From Hippasteria phrygiana (lineage: Eukaryota > Echinodermata > Asteroidea > Valvatida > Goniasteridae), in the NCBI GenBank assembly GCA_037893225.1, contig JAZGUH010000145.1, positions 1,895,695 to 1,959,694 of the forward strand: a stretch of 64,000 bases of DNA. The letters are read 5' to 3'. The translations under genes and the position numbers were made by a program. The notes beneath the pieces were generated by a model. It searched no databases. It saw nothing but the letters and a program-made list of their open reading frames with translations, and was not told the origin of the DNA. Below, piece by piece: positions 23,031 through 35,100 of this stretch (position 1 is its first letter; each line of letters opens with the position of its first letter).

Positions 23031-23674
23031 TCACACCTTGTGATACATCTTGACTGAGCGCCAGTCAGCCACTGCCAGCTGCTCATCTGCTGTGAGTGTG
23101 ATTCCACGTGGGAGGTACAGACCCTGCGCAAGGCAACCAAGAAAACCACTGTCTACATCATAGTGGTGAATGTGACCAGTGGTATCATCATCATCCCCAT
23201 CCTCATCCACATCCTCATCCACTGCAACGTAGATACCTGATTTGTCACAGCAGACACCACGGGTGTATTTCACAGGCTGACCATCGATGGTTGGTTTGAT
23301 GGTGAATACTGTAACACCTTTCCTATCAGCAACATCCACTCGTCCCTTTCCACTGATCACAACTCTATCAGTGCAGCTGTCAACAGCCAGGTAGTAAGGC
23401 GGAGTCTTCACTGGTATGGTGGATATGAGTGAACCATCAGTTGGTGTGTGTTCAGTTAGTACCTTCCTCCCGACATCACCCACTATGATGGTACCATCCT
23501 TCTTGACTGCTACACCCCGCAGGTCCACTTTTGTCTTGTCAACCTCACTCTGTGGCACTGTAGGGAACTGGAAGGCCAGCTTGTTGTCCTTATTGAACAC
23601 CTTGACGTATTTGGATTCGTCAACAACCACAAACTGGTTGTCATGATTGTGGATAGCTTCAATATCCACTGCAC
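23031..23674 (-). CDS. TRIM A, exon with NHL-like repeats
   Basis: The exon begins after CCCCCAG and ends MYHKV then TGA. It contains an acidic insertion rich in Asp/Glu (residues about VDEDVDEDGDDDD) where copy B has a short Gly/Ser stretch. Confidence 0.88.
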
Positions 23675-26600
23675 CTGGGGGAATAACATACAACATGAAA
23701 TATTTAATTTATTTACTTGTATGTTTCAGTCCCATCAGATATGTTGTGAATTTTGGGTATAAAATCCGTGTGCAGCACACGGTTGGTTGTGCAGTCAGTG
23801 CACAGTGCATTCAGTAGCATTTATGTACAAACACTATGCATGCATATCATAACAACAGACTACAGACACTTCAGAATCGTGCAGCTATAGGCTCGTGTAT
23901 TCAGTTGACAGATTTCATGACGCATCACATCTCATTATGCAACTACACTGGTTACCACTTAATTACCGTATTCTTTTCAAATTACTTCTGATTGTGTTTA
24001 AATCTCAACATGGTTCATCACCCTCCTACCTTACTGACCTATTATTCCCACATCAAGCAGGTCGGGAGGGGCTTAGGTCTTCATCTGATAAGTCCCGTTT
24101 GCTTGTCACAACAAACACAAAAACCACAGGTGACAAAGCGTTCTCCATCACAGGTCCAAAAGAATGGAACAGAATTCCACCCCATATCCGAGATGCACCA
24201 TCCATACAAATTTTCAAAAAACATCTCAAAACTCACTTGTTTTCCAAATACCAAAAGTAATTTGTAGACACTTCCAGGTTGTTTAATATTTTGTTTATTG
24301 TTTTCTTTTCTTTGTGAAGCGCTTTGATCTTGCTAAAAGCGCTATATAAGTACCTGTTATTATTATTATTATTATTAACACAAACGTTTAGACTCGAGTA
24401 TTGTAAAAAAATATTGTATTGATCAATTGATACATTTTTTAAATAATGAACAAAAAAGTAGACTTTTGCTACTTGTCTGATTTAAAATCTATATTATTTG
24501 TAAAGTTTGTTTATTTGTTTTTTGTTTTATTTATTTCGTAATTTTCCTACCATTCTCAAAATAAATTCAAAATTCAATTAAAAAATATAAATGTCGCTGT
24601 TTGTTCCTTTTTAATGTTCCTTTATTTGTGTACTTATTAATGTGATTATCTTCAAGCAAACTTGAATCCTCGATCCTGATTAGTCGATCCGTGGCAGCCG
24701 AGAGTGTGATAATAACCCATATCACACGGCCCATATACACACTCCGAATTGCGCTGTTCTAATTCCGCGAATTGCGCGATACGCAAAACGCAGTGCTGCA
24801 CAATCCATTGGTAATTCAAAAGCTGCGCGTTTGCATCCCATGTGGATCGTCACGTCTGTTTCGGCGCACACTTGTTACGTTTTTTTCCGGATCGCTCCTG
24901 TTTCTTCCGACTGTTATTGATGTGTGCGTGTATGTGGTACAGGTTTCGCGCACAGCACCGTGCGTGTTCCATCTTTACTGCGCGTTAAGTTTGCTTGAAG
25001 ATAAATTCGTTATCCCACTCGCGCAACACGGAATAATGCAGTGCGTCCGTGTCCCATATTCCACTCGGCCTTCGGCCTCTTGGAATATGGGACACGGACG
25101 CACTACATTATTCCGTGTTCCACTCGCCGCTCGTGGGATAACTTATATTGTTTTCCTTTCAATTTTATATAATTTTATTATTTCATTTATTCGGGGTGGC
25201 GGCCTTGTTTTTTGGTCTGTTAATTAGTATTCCAAAGAAATATAAAATACATTCTATAATTTTTAATACCAAAAGATGTGGACAGTTTTTACTTTTGAGG
25301 AGTTTGGTTTTTGTGAACTTTGTTTGATTTCTTTATTTTGGGGCGCGGACATTTGTTTTTTTGCATTTTCAGGGTATCTGCGGGTCTTTAAAAAGTCTTA
25401 AAAAGTCTGAAATTGAATTTTCTCAATTTAAGGCCTTAAAAAGCATTACAAAGTATTAAATTGAGTTCTCCAAGGTCTTAAAAAACAAGGACGAAGCGAG
25501 TAATGATTTTTTTTATCAGTTCGTAAATAACGATCACACAGTGTGTATAAAAACATCAGCTATTGGAGTGCATAGCAAATTTTTCCAGAAAACTGATCGC
25601 ACGTGGCAGACACCGCACAATGTGTTCCAATCCCAGGATCCAAAATCCACCCATACATCTAGTGTCGGTCTGCTTATTTTTGGTCTTAAATTTTGTTCCG
25701 GGCAGCATTAAAAGAGTCTTTAAAAGTCTTAAATTTGACTTTCTGAAACATGCAGATACCATGATTTTTAAATAGGCAAATACAAATAAGAAAAAAATAA
25801 TAAATAGGGATTGTTACCTTTTAGTTTTGTATTTGTTCGGGGTGTTTGTGTCCGTTATATTTTTTGTTTATTTTGAGAGTGGGAGATAGTGCCTGCACCT
25901 CCCTCTTCACAGGTCTATACACATGTCCAATAATAAAGTTGTACAAGCAGGAAACTTACATTCTGGTAGTGGAATGTTTCTTTTGTAGTGTCCCTCGGTG
26001 TTCCAGATTGTCACTCGCTCGTTAAAGAAGTCTGCCACAGCAATCTCACCAGGTTGAGTAGCAGCAATGCCTCCAGCCCCATTGAACTCTCCTAATTTGC
26101 CGAACTCACGACACAGCTCCCACTTGACAACTTCCACCTCCAGCTTGCCAAGATTGATGTCACCATTCCTCTGACCCGGAGTGAATCTCAGATTTGAAAG
26201 CTTGGGATCAATCCTAGGAGGATTTTGACCGCTCAGTGACTTCAAGTCTTTGCTGATTATAGGATAGAGGGAAAGGAAGTCGCTGTCTGATGCAGTATCA
26301 GTGACATCTTTGGCCGTCTTCAGTGAATGTTGCTGTCTTTGTAGCATCATACTCACTGTTTTCTCCTGCTCATCAAATACTCCATTCCGATTCTGTTGAA
26401 GCTGCTTGATTTCATCAATCAACTTCTTCTCTTGAGCTGTTACCTCGGCTCTGATCTTAGTTGCTTTATCTTGCACCTTTTTTAGAGTCATCGATATGTT
26501 CTTTGTGAACTCCTGCTTAGCTTGAGATGTTGCAGCTAAAGACTGTTCTAGTGTTATGTCTCTGCTTAAATTAGGCAACATCTCTTTCAGTGATGTTTTC

Positions 26601-27211
26601 CTAATGTGAGATGCTTCTCCAGAATTAACGTGTTGATGTTGTGGCTCACGATGGTCTACGATAGTACAACTTACGCAGATTAACTCCTCACACGTCTCAC
26701 AATAGAACTGTTTCTCTTGCCCCGTGTGTTTCCGACATTTAGATGCATCTGCTTCGGGTGGTTTTGTCACTTCTACATTTCCTTGGCGAATGTCCTCAAA
26801 AGTAGCTACCGTGTGGCTTGATGTAGCAGTACATCGCATGTGAGTCTTGTGACAGTTTAAGCAGATGTTTTGTGCACAGTCCAGACAGCGATGCATGGCC
26901 TCATTTCCCTCCTCACAGATCTCACAGAGGACCTTTGTGTCTCCTGAACTTGCCACCTTTTCCTGCAGTGAGATCTCCTCAACTATAGCCATCAAATGGA
27001 AGTTTGTTTTCAGGCCTTGAATGCGTGTCTCTGGAAGTACATTCTCCCGTCGACACACAGGGCAGGGAATCTTTGGAGCACCTCTATAGCTGCTTGTGTA
27101 GTATGTCTCCAGACATTTCTCACAGAAGCTGTGCAGGCAATCAAGTATCTTGGGTTGTGTGTACCTGTCTTGGCAGATACTACATTCAATGTTCCGTAGA
27201 GCTGCAGCCAT
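23031..27211 (-). CDS. TRIM-family protein: RING, two B-boxes, coiled coil, NHL-like repeats (copy A)
   Basis: Two coding exons, 27211-25960 and 23674-23031, join across a GTAAGT...CAG intron in phase 1 to give 631 residues. RING (C3HC4): C10, C13, C25, H27, C30, C33, C50, C53. B-box 1: C96, C99, C109, C112, C117, C120 and following His. B-box 2: C159, H162, C171, C174, C179, C182, H187, H192/194. A coiled coil spans about 205-305. The C-terminus has NHL/beta-propeller-type repeats (motifs GIAATQPGEIAVAD, GVAVKKDGTIIVGD, GITLTADEQLAVAD). By family it is probably a RING E3 ubiquitin ligase whose propeller binds a target; the substrate is unknown. ATG 27211 begins MAAALRNIEC just before the RING. 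TTTAAATAG upstream could end a 5' UTR intron. It is convergent with the SH3 gene. Confidence 0.9.
23850..24375 (+). mobile_element. 3' end of an L2/CR1-type LINE
   Basis: It lies in the TRIM intron, antisense to the gene. The frame 23895-24260 (121 codons) has the C-terminal RT-tail pattern HWLPLNYRILFKLLLIVFK and GPKEWNRIPPHIRDAPS. The 3' end GCGCTATATAAG is followed by an ATT microsatellite, typical of this class. It is a 5'-truncated dead copy, and copy B has the same insertion (53534-54065). Confidence 0.9.
24648..25142. mobile_element. Nested palindromic MITE in TRIM intron
   Basis: ATCTTCAAGCAAACTT (24648-24663) is the exact reverse complement of 24987-25002. Inside the right part, 25009-25142 forms a near-perfect hairpin with arms of about 65 bp (GTTATCCCACTCGCG ... 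CTCGTGGGATAAC). Copy B has lost part of this hairpin. Confidence 0.8.
25370..25763. mobile_element. MITE with CAGGGTATCTGC ends
   Basis: The left end CAGGGTATCTGCGGG and right end GCAGATACCATG are imperfect inverted repeats. The interior is rich in GTCTTAAAAAGTCTTAAA motifs. It resembles hAT-type non-autonomous elements (inference). Copy B: 55025-55407. Confidence 0.65.
25960..27211 (-). CDS. TRIM A, exon with RING, B-boxes and coiled coil
   Basis: It has 417 full codons plus one base, with donor AAT|GTAAGT. Compared with copy B it lacks one lysine codon in RDI(K)TLEQ and four residues near FGKLGEF. Zinc ligands are intact in both copies. Confidence 0.9.
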
Positions 27212-27235
27212 TTTAATCTATTTAAAAGAAACAAC

Positions 27236-28038
27236 TGGGTATTATAATAATGATAATTGACGATTTTAAAAGCAGAAGCAACACTGGGGAAAATTATCTG
27301 ACCAATTATTTAGGAGATAGGTCAATTGTATTGTCACAACCCTGAGTATTAACCAGTCCGAAATTAAAGATCAGTTCTTGCTGCACTGGGAAAGCGTAGT
27401 CAAAGTAGTTGAATTCTGTCAGTAAATATCAGGCCCTCCAGACCCTGTTCGAAACTGAAAATATTTCCTACCTCAGAAATTGAAACTATCAAGTCGTTGT
27501 GAGAGTCACCTGAAGACAATCTGTTGCTAAAATATCAGCACAGTGGCATAAAATGAGGGGCGGATTCTAAAAAGATGGCGCTTGACAAACAAAGAATCGT
27601 CATCAAGTAACGTGACATGATTCCAAAAATAATTCTTTGGTTTGTTTGACGTGCCGTACATATCATACATTTAGTGTGCAATCAATTTACCCTCTGTGTC
27701 AACAGACATGTTTGTGTGGTACTTGTACCTTGTATTTTGAACCACAAATAAGGCCCCACCAAAACAACAAAATGTTTAGCATTCCCGTCTGCTTCCTTTT
27801 TAACAACAGCATTTCTATTTTTTTAAAGCCATGAAAATGCAAAAGGGGAAAGAAAATAAATCAAAAAAGGATTTTTTTCATGTTCTGAAGTGATTTGTGG
27901 AACACATCACACAAACACAAATATTGCCTGGCATAATCTAAAAATAGAAGTCAAAACAAACTAGAGGTTTGGTGTTTGTTTTATCACAAAAACACGAGGT
28001 CATTGGGCGAGACATTCTTCAATTGAACGTTGTTTAAG
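27236..28038. other. TRIM A upstream region
   Basis: It should hold the TRIM promoter. No clear TATA box. A minus-strand CTTCAG|GTGACT near 27510 could be the donor of a 5' non-coding exon; this is speculative. The sequence up to about 27417 is shared with copy B. Confidence 0.35.
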
Positions 28039-28200
28039 GGAATAAATATGTGCTGGGCTGGTTTTAAACAAGTATGTTTAAAACCGCCTTGGGGCCTGGA
28101 TGCTTGATAATGACCTGATCCGACGGTAATTATCAAGCGCTGGCCCTAAGGCGGTTTCAAACGTACTTGTTTAAAACTGGCCCAGCACATATTTATTTCC
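28039..28200. mobile_element. Palindromic MITE
   Basis: The left arm GGGAATAAATATGTGCTGGG mirrors the right arm CCCAGCACATATTTATTTCC, with arms of about 75 bp. One arm is also found in 20771-21250 and 50480-50960. Confidence 0.8.
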
Positions 28201-28758
28201 ATTCATGAATACAATTTTATATAATTCAGCAAAAATCCCCGAAAAAACTCGAAAATTCTAAATTTCCAATGATTTTTTTCAAAATTCTTACCTTGTTTTG
28301 TAAAACAACCTTTAGCTATTTAATGGTTCGTTCCTTACGTTTTTTTTTTTATGGGTTTCGTGCCTATCCCGTAAATCAGCGATAGCCTTATACTGGAAAG
28401 CTGACTATTTAACCGTATACAATAAGATGTATAGATTTAATTGTGTTTGATTAAAAGTTGTGTTTGATTATTTAAATGTGAAAAGCCTGAGTTGTACTTC
28501 ATGAGATACAGTATGTTTCACAAATGTGCTTGATTTGTGGTTTTCTGCTTGTACATGTACATAATTTTATACCAGAAGACGTCATCATGACGTCGTTACA
28601 TTTTTGCACATCTTCAGTTGTGGGGTTGGGTTTGCTCAAACTATGTGACAACATCCCCTTTTAAAATAGTTTAGCGACGTCTAGGCTTTAGCAATAATAT
28701 TGGAGCAAGTGCACATTGCTTGCCTGAATCCAGGCGAGCTCTGGCATACACCCTGCAC
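28201..28758. other. Intergenic, nothing recognised
   Basis: AT-rich spacer without coding signal, seen once in the window. Confidence 0.4.
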
Positions 28759-28930
28759 GATATGGGGCAAAGGGGTACCCCCCCCCCCCCCCCCCCTTTG
28801 TCCCTATACCCTAAACACTCTCCAGACTATTGTTACCTAACACATCCCCCGAGAGATCTGAAAAGAATTCCCGAGATTCCGGGAACACAATGACCAACAC
28901 AAAAGAGGGGGGTTCCCTCTGCCCCATATC
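28759..28930. mobile_element. MITE with GATATGGGGCA ends and a poly-C run
   Basis: The ends are inverted (GATATGGGGCA and TGCCCCATATC region). A 19-C run (28778-28796) lies by the left end and a G run by the right. Complete copy of the family, 172 bp. Confidence 0.8.
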
Positions 28931-29001
28931 ATGCATCATATGCTCTGGCATTATGCCAATGACGTTATACATGTATATTGTCACCTGATGCATACATGTG
29001 A

Positions 29002-29145
29002 TGTAGTCTTGGTTCCAAGACGTCCTTAGCGCATGCTAAGCGATGTGGCCTTGATGCACGTGTGTAGAGGGCGCTGTGGTACAGCCATTAACCTGTGCGC
29101 GCTGCATCGCACCGCTAAAAAGGACGTCTTGGAACTAAGACTACA
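29002..29145. mobile_element. Palindromic MITE
   Basis: The left arm TGTAGTCTTGGTTCCAAGAC mirrors the right arm GTCTTGGAACTAAGACTACA. It is flanked by CATGTGATG and CATGTGTGATG, a possible imperfect target duplication. Confidence 0.75.
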
Positions 29146-29782
29146 TGTGTGATGTGAGGAAGAGCACAAAAAGAAGCCAGGAAACCAATTAAATATTCAA
29201 TACAAAGCATTGATTATACCTTTATTTAAAAATAAGTGAACATAGTCTAGTTTCATAGGCCTGCACAGATTTCAAATTTACGTACATGTAGGGTATTATC
29301 TTCATGTGGATTTCAACATGGAGGAAGGGCTAGGGTTTCAGATAAAGGTCGCGTTCGATTAGCTTACACTTAAAACATGGGGTTACATGCGGGGAAGCCA
29401 CGAAATGAGGCTGGCTTATCAAACGCTGCGGTGTATCTGCCTAAGTATTCTGGGAAAATTAAGGTCAAAGTTCGTTTAGGGGCGGGAACTTTAAAAAGTG
29501 TCAAATGTAAACACAGGTTCATTGTCTGCAAAATGGTGACCATGACGACAATTATAAAATTCACAATCTGCAGGAAAAAACACTCTTTGCTTTCCAATCT
29601 GTACATTTACTCACATTGAATTAAAGTTTGCCCGCCATGTTTACGTTTTCAGCTAGGCGGTGACGTCATTTCACCCGGGCAGCTATTGGAGACCAGCTTG
29701 CTAGCTGGGGTAGTGGAGTTTTAGATACTTCACCCCACACCATTGACCTGTACGTCTGATTTATCATCACTTTCACACAGTG
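29146..29782. other. Spacer between copies, nothing recognised
   Basis: No exon or known repeat was recognised. The small overlapping ORFs have no family signal. Confidence 0.35.
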
Positions 29783-29983
29783 ATGTTGGCAAGACCATCA
29801 CAAGACCCTGCAAGATCCTGCAAGACCATCACAAGACCTTCAGTCTTAATTCAAGTCTCAAGCTATTCAAATGAACTGTAACAAAAGCATTCATTTGTCA
29901 TGGTTTATGCCTGTTACTTGTGCCTGTAACAAGCTGGTCTTGTGAATGGTGTTGTGCCTGGTCTTGTGACGGTCTCGACTACA
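29783..29983. mobile_element. Foldback MITE, diverged AAGACC subfamily
   Basis: Same plan as 4708-4925, but the direct repeats are CAAGACC and GGTCTTGTG. The centre AAAAGCATTCATTTGTCATG is recognisable. Confidence 0.65.
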
Positions 29984-30798
29984 TCACTACTTTCAACCTT
30001 TCTTTCAAGGGGAAGGTTTCAATATGATAACTGATTTGTGCATAACAAGCACGAATTCGTGCAGGAACCGCGTCGTCCAGTATAAAGCATAGTAAATGTT
30101 GTAGCGCCCTCTTCTGTTGAGCCGTGTTGTGAAAACGAATTTGGCACAAGAAGAAGAACAACAACAACGCTAAGCGCTTATTTATAGAGCCCCGTCTGCG
30201 ATGCGACGCAGCTAACAATTGAAGGATTTTTTAGTTACAATTTCTGGGGTCAGTTCCTAAATGTTTGTAATTATGCTTTTTTTGAATGCTTAGTAAATAG
30301 TGTAGCCAGTCAGTAACCCAATTTAACTTAAAGGTTGACTTTTTTGTGTGTTTAACTTCAATTATCTAAACTAGATGGTGGATACCTTGATTGACATCAT
30401 AGCAACAGCGCCCCCACATGCCAGGAAATAGCTTGAATATTTTGAATAGTGAGAAAGAACGCTTAATCCTTATTTCAAGTTCCAAAATGGAATTCCTTTA
30501 TGCTTTAATACATAGTTCTGAAGCATTAATAGGTGTACGACTGTTTTTAGAAGGGTTTTTAATTTGGGTGACGTTTAACCCCTTGAGTACGGTATTTTAC
30601 GGGAGACGTCGGGGTGCCGCGGCGGCTCTGGCAGCCATGCGAACCGCTATAATGTGTTAGTGCAGTCAAGCATAACCTTTACACAATAATCCAACAATGG
30701 ATTGAAACTGCACAAACAGCGGCCAATTGCATCATCCGGCCTGGTAGCACTGTTTTGTTTGCGCCATATTCCGTCATCCATTTGCAAGGGGTTAATAT
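29984..30798. other. Spacer just before copy B
   Basis: It contains a diverged copy (30600-30780) of the repeat also found at 13320-13500. No exon was recognised, so copy B of the SH3 gene has no visible upstream exons. Confidence 0.4.
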
Positions 30799-31145
30799 CT
30801 GGTACACTGACTTGTCACATATGAACTTTGGATTCTTCAGAGTCACTTCACAAGTCACTTCACAAGTCACTTCACAAGTCACTTCACAAGTCACTTCACA
30901 AGTCACTTCACAAGTCACTTCACAAGTCACTTCACAAGTCACTTCACAAGTCACTTCACAAGTCACTTCACAAGTCACTTCACAAGTCACTTCACAAGTC
31001 ACTTCACAAGTCACTTCACAAGTCACTTCACAAGTCACTTCACAAGTCACTTCACAAGCAATATAACAAAAGCATTTCTTTTGTCGCTGTTCATCCCATG
31101 TAGCATGTGGGCTGACTTGTGATTGACTTGTGATAGACTTGAGCA
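30799..31145. mobile_element. Foldback element with 12-bp array (copy B)
   Basis: Counterpart of 1-362. The centre and right end are conserved, but the array composition differs. Confidence 0.6.
30841..31056 (+). repeat. 12-bp minisatellite, 18 units
   Basis: Eighteen near-perfect units of AGTCACTTCACA. The AGCAAT-type unit that is expanded ninefold in copy A occurs once. Confidence 0.95.
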
Positions 31146-32167
31146 AGTTCGATCAAGGACTATAGTTAACCATAGTTCGACTAACTCTGATCGAACGCAC
31201 GCTAGTCGACGATGGTTGGACTAGTCTAGTCGACGATTCGCGACCAGCCTACCGAGGTTGGTCGCATCGCTGGTTACCAATAGCAGTTTTATTAGCACAG
31301 TGCAGAGAGGACCAGTTATCAAACAAATTGCGAAGAAACCTAAATATTCAGCAGCAGTGAACGATCGTTTTTTGTTACTTTGTCTTTCTTTGAACATGTT
31401 GAAATAATGCACACGTTACCACATGTGACATTGTTGATATACTGAGCAAATATCGTCCGTGTCGCTTTTATTTATGAACTTGTCCAAAACGTAAAAAACT
31501 AGCCACCGCCATTTTCTCATGGTCCCGTTGACATGACAATAGTTCGACTAGAGTCGTTCGCACTTCAACTTCAGTGCTCATGCGCTACGTTACGAACCAA
31601 CCACTAGTTAACCATTTTGGTCCTTGATCAAACTTGCTCCTTGATTACAACTCTGCTGAAGACTCTACAGCAATCATTGGGTGATTTGGGGTAAGCTCTT
31701 AAAGCTGCAAGATGACTTTCTGAGTTCACAACTGATTAAGAAGAGCATGAAGTAAGCTGTTATTTGGTTTTCCGTGGGTCTCAGTATGACATCTGGTTCT
31801 TGAGATACAAATGCCAGAATTATTTGCAATTGCGCAAAGTCCAAAAACTTTATTTTAGGAAATGACCTTCGAAAAATTAAAAGAAATGTGCATAAGTTAA
31901 ATGAAGCTGTTGACTGCAATCTGAATTTTTCATTAAAAATTATTCTTGTACAAAAATGTTTAACTATATCAAAAAACAAATTAATAACAAAAAAGCAAAT
32001 CTCAAATATATTTCTCACTCCTCAATTTCCAATTTAATTACATGTTAATATACTGACCTCTAGCCTTCAGTCACGAGCTAAGTAACTAGTGTGTAGCAAG
32101 GGTATCTTGTATCTTGCTATTATTATTAGTAATATTATTAATGGTATTAATTTCTTTGCCTGACAAG

Positions 32168-35100
32168 GAGGTGGAAGACTACTCTGGCCTGACTCCCCAG
32201 GAACGTAAACGAAAGCAGCTCAAGAAGAAGATGATGGACAAGAAGAAGAAGAAAACGAAGACCAAGATCGTCGTGGTGACGGCTTACAAAGGTAGCAAGG
32301 ATCAGGAGTTGGACTTAGCAGTCGGTGAAGACGTTAATATACTGCAAAAGGTACGACTACAAATATCTTAGGTGTTACATGAATATCCACCTGTATACAA
32401 ATCAGGTGAACAGTGCTGTCCATCCCCAACAGCACTGTTGTACAGCCAAAATGCTTCAGAATTAAAAGTGGTCAATGTTTACCAATTATGGCTCAATGAG
32501 TACGAAAATGATGCTTAAATTGACAATTGGCTCTAGTGTTGAAGATATGGAATCAAGTTGGTAAAGTCTATTACCCTTGACTTGGGAAGGGAAGAGGGTG
32601 GATAAACTGAGGGAGGGGCTCTTCATTCAAACCCACAATGCATAATAGGTTAAAACTAATAAAATTGCCAAAACTTCTCACGGGTAGCTCTTTTTTTTAG
32701 CATTTGGTTGCATAAATATAATAAAACTGCATTATACGTGACACTTACATTTTCTTAGAAACTGTAGCCAGTTGATTGTTTTATCGTCATTTGTTTTCAG
32801 CATCCCAAAATACATAAAGAGAAATGCAAAATTTGTGCTAATTTGTAGACTGGTGTTGTCAGCGTAAGTGTGTTTAATCCCTCCGACACACCCCTCCCAA
32901 TTTGAGCCAGCCACGTGTGAAATGTTTTTACAAATCATACAACTCTTTTGGTTCTGAGGCCTTACATCTGTTGTGACAAAAATTAATTTACTAAACAAAA
33001 AAATTGGAAGAGATTTTTGCCATTTCAGACTTGGTGTTTAGCACTGTATTCTCGGTGCTTTCATGAGAGCCTTTGAGAAAGAATGTTTCCCCGGCTTACT
33101 CGGGTGGGATCGAACCCATGACCTTCTGCTTACTAGTGCAGATGTCTAAACCACATGACCACCGAGCTTGCCGGAGTCTGCTGGTTGATTTGAATCCAAT
33201 AAAAAGCAGTGGGTACCGGGCAATCAGTGTGAATGTGTGATGGGACTTTGCATCGGGGAATTTACATCAATAAGAAGAGTGGTTTTTTTGTTAAGCCCTG
33301 ATGCTCAGTGTAAGAAAAAAATATAAAAGAAAATAATATAATAAATTTTAAAAAATTGTAAATATATACAGGTATTGTTAATTAGCCATTAACAGAAAAC
33401 AATGAACCTGTATGATCCATGCCGTGCATTATCCCTATACATGGACAGCAGTGTTGCATTTGTAGCAAGATATGGGACAGAGGGAACCCCCCCCCCCCCC
33501 CCCCTCCCCTTCTCTCTCTCTTTTATGTTGGTCAGTGTGTTCCCGGAATCTCTGGAATTCCTTTCAGATATCCAAGGGAGGTAAATAGTCTGGAGTGTAT
33601 ATAAGGAGAAGAGGGAGTACGCCTTGGTGGCTTATCTGGCTGGGTATACAGTGTTGACTAGTCATGCCGTTTGCACACACAGGCATTGTGAACATTTTGA
33701 ATTGTGAAAAAGAATGCTTAATATTGGGAATCCAAAATAGGGAATTCCTTTATGCTTACACAGTTCAGATGCACTGATATTTGCACAAAATATCTTTAAA
33801 AATGCTTTTTCATTTCCTTTGACCATTAATCTTGGACGTTGATCGGTTGCCTTACAGCAAGATGATTGGTGGGAGGGTCAGATTGACGACAGGAAGGGTT
33901 GGTTCCCTGCCTCTCACGTCAAGGAGATAAAACGCAACACTGTGGTCCATTTCCAAGGAGACAAGACAACTAACTCAACCAATGACAACCCCAAACCAGC
34001 CTGGGCCACAGACACTATGGGATCGCTGGATGGGGAGGATGCAACACTATCTAATGTAAGTCATGTTGTTTCTATTGGCAATCTCTTCAGTGGTAATAGG
34101 GCTGTGCATCTGAATCAGGTACCCGAATACCCGACCGGTAATGTCAGGAACCGGTTCCAGATTATGGAATCGAGTACCCATACCAAAACTAACATATCAG
34201 TTGGTAGAGCGCTGTACGGTAACCCGGAGGTTGCAGGTTCGAATCCCGCTCCTGCCAGTTTCTTTGTTCACTTTGAAAATGTATTCAAATTTACCTAGTC
34301 AGTTTCCCTTGTGGATTGTTTGACGAATTATAAGTTAAAAAGTCGTATCCTCACTGAGTGAACTACACAATGTCGCTTTCCAGGTTGTATCGTAAAAGTA
34401 AAATTGTAGAGTAAAATTTTTGTTCTACAAGCCCAGCTGTCTCGTAGATTTTTACCTGAAATTTGACTCCTGGAAACAGTCTCAGTCTGCCAATTGAACT
34501 ACGACAGAATTCCTAGTTGCAATCATTTAAATCTTCTCTTAAATCTATCGGTTTTTAGTACAAATTTGTGTTTATTCATGTAAACCTTATGAATGTAAAT
34601 CATACAGTAGTTGTTTACAGAGATGTACATGTAGTCGAGTCCATCACAAGTCCCTGCAAGTCCCTGCAAGTCCCTGCAAGTCCATCACAAGCCCTCCAGT
34701 CCTAATCCCAATCACAAGCTATTCAAATGAGCTGTGACAAAGGCATTCCTTTGTCATTGTTCATCCAGTTACTTGTGACCGGCTTTATGAAAGGACTTCT
34801 GACTGGACTTGTGAAAGGACTTGCAGGGACTCTACTACAGCTCTGTTTTTTTTTACACTGTACACTGAAAGGAAAAACAGGAAAGCATGAACGGTCGCGG
34901 TAATATTCTAGGAACCCTTCTCAAAAGAACCATTCCTCAATCGCATGTAAACTGTTTTCATATCACGAATCATGACTTCAGCCTTTGTTTGTAAAATGAT
35001 TAGTACATGAGTAGTAAATGGCAGAGTTGTGAATGACCCAGTTTGCTTACCAGTTTTTGATGGATACTGATCCTCCTCTTTGTAGTGAAATAAAGAAAAA

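Larger units (their letters stand above)
1..27417. repeat. Copy A of a ~27 kb duplicated block
   Basis: The block matches 30799-57040 in the same order and orientation: minisatellite element, ten SH3-gene exons, intergenic repeats, two-exon TRIM gene. The coordinate offset drifts between about 29.6 and 31.6 kb because of indels. Homology starts at or before the window edge. It stops near 27417, where copy B is interrupted by a retroelement. It could be a true tandem duplication or a haplotype duplication in the assembly. Confidence 0.9.

Noticed and set aside
26996..27234. Several short frames opposite or overlapping the TRIM RING exon
   Set aside because: They are shadows of a well-supported coding exon.
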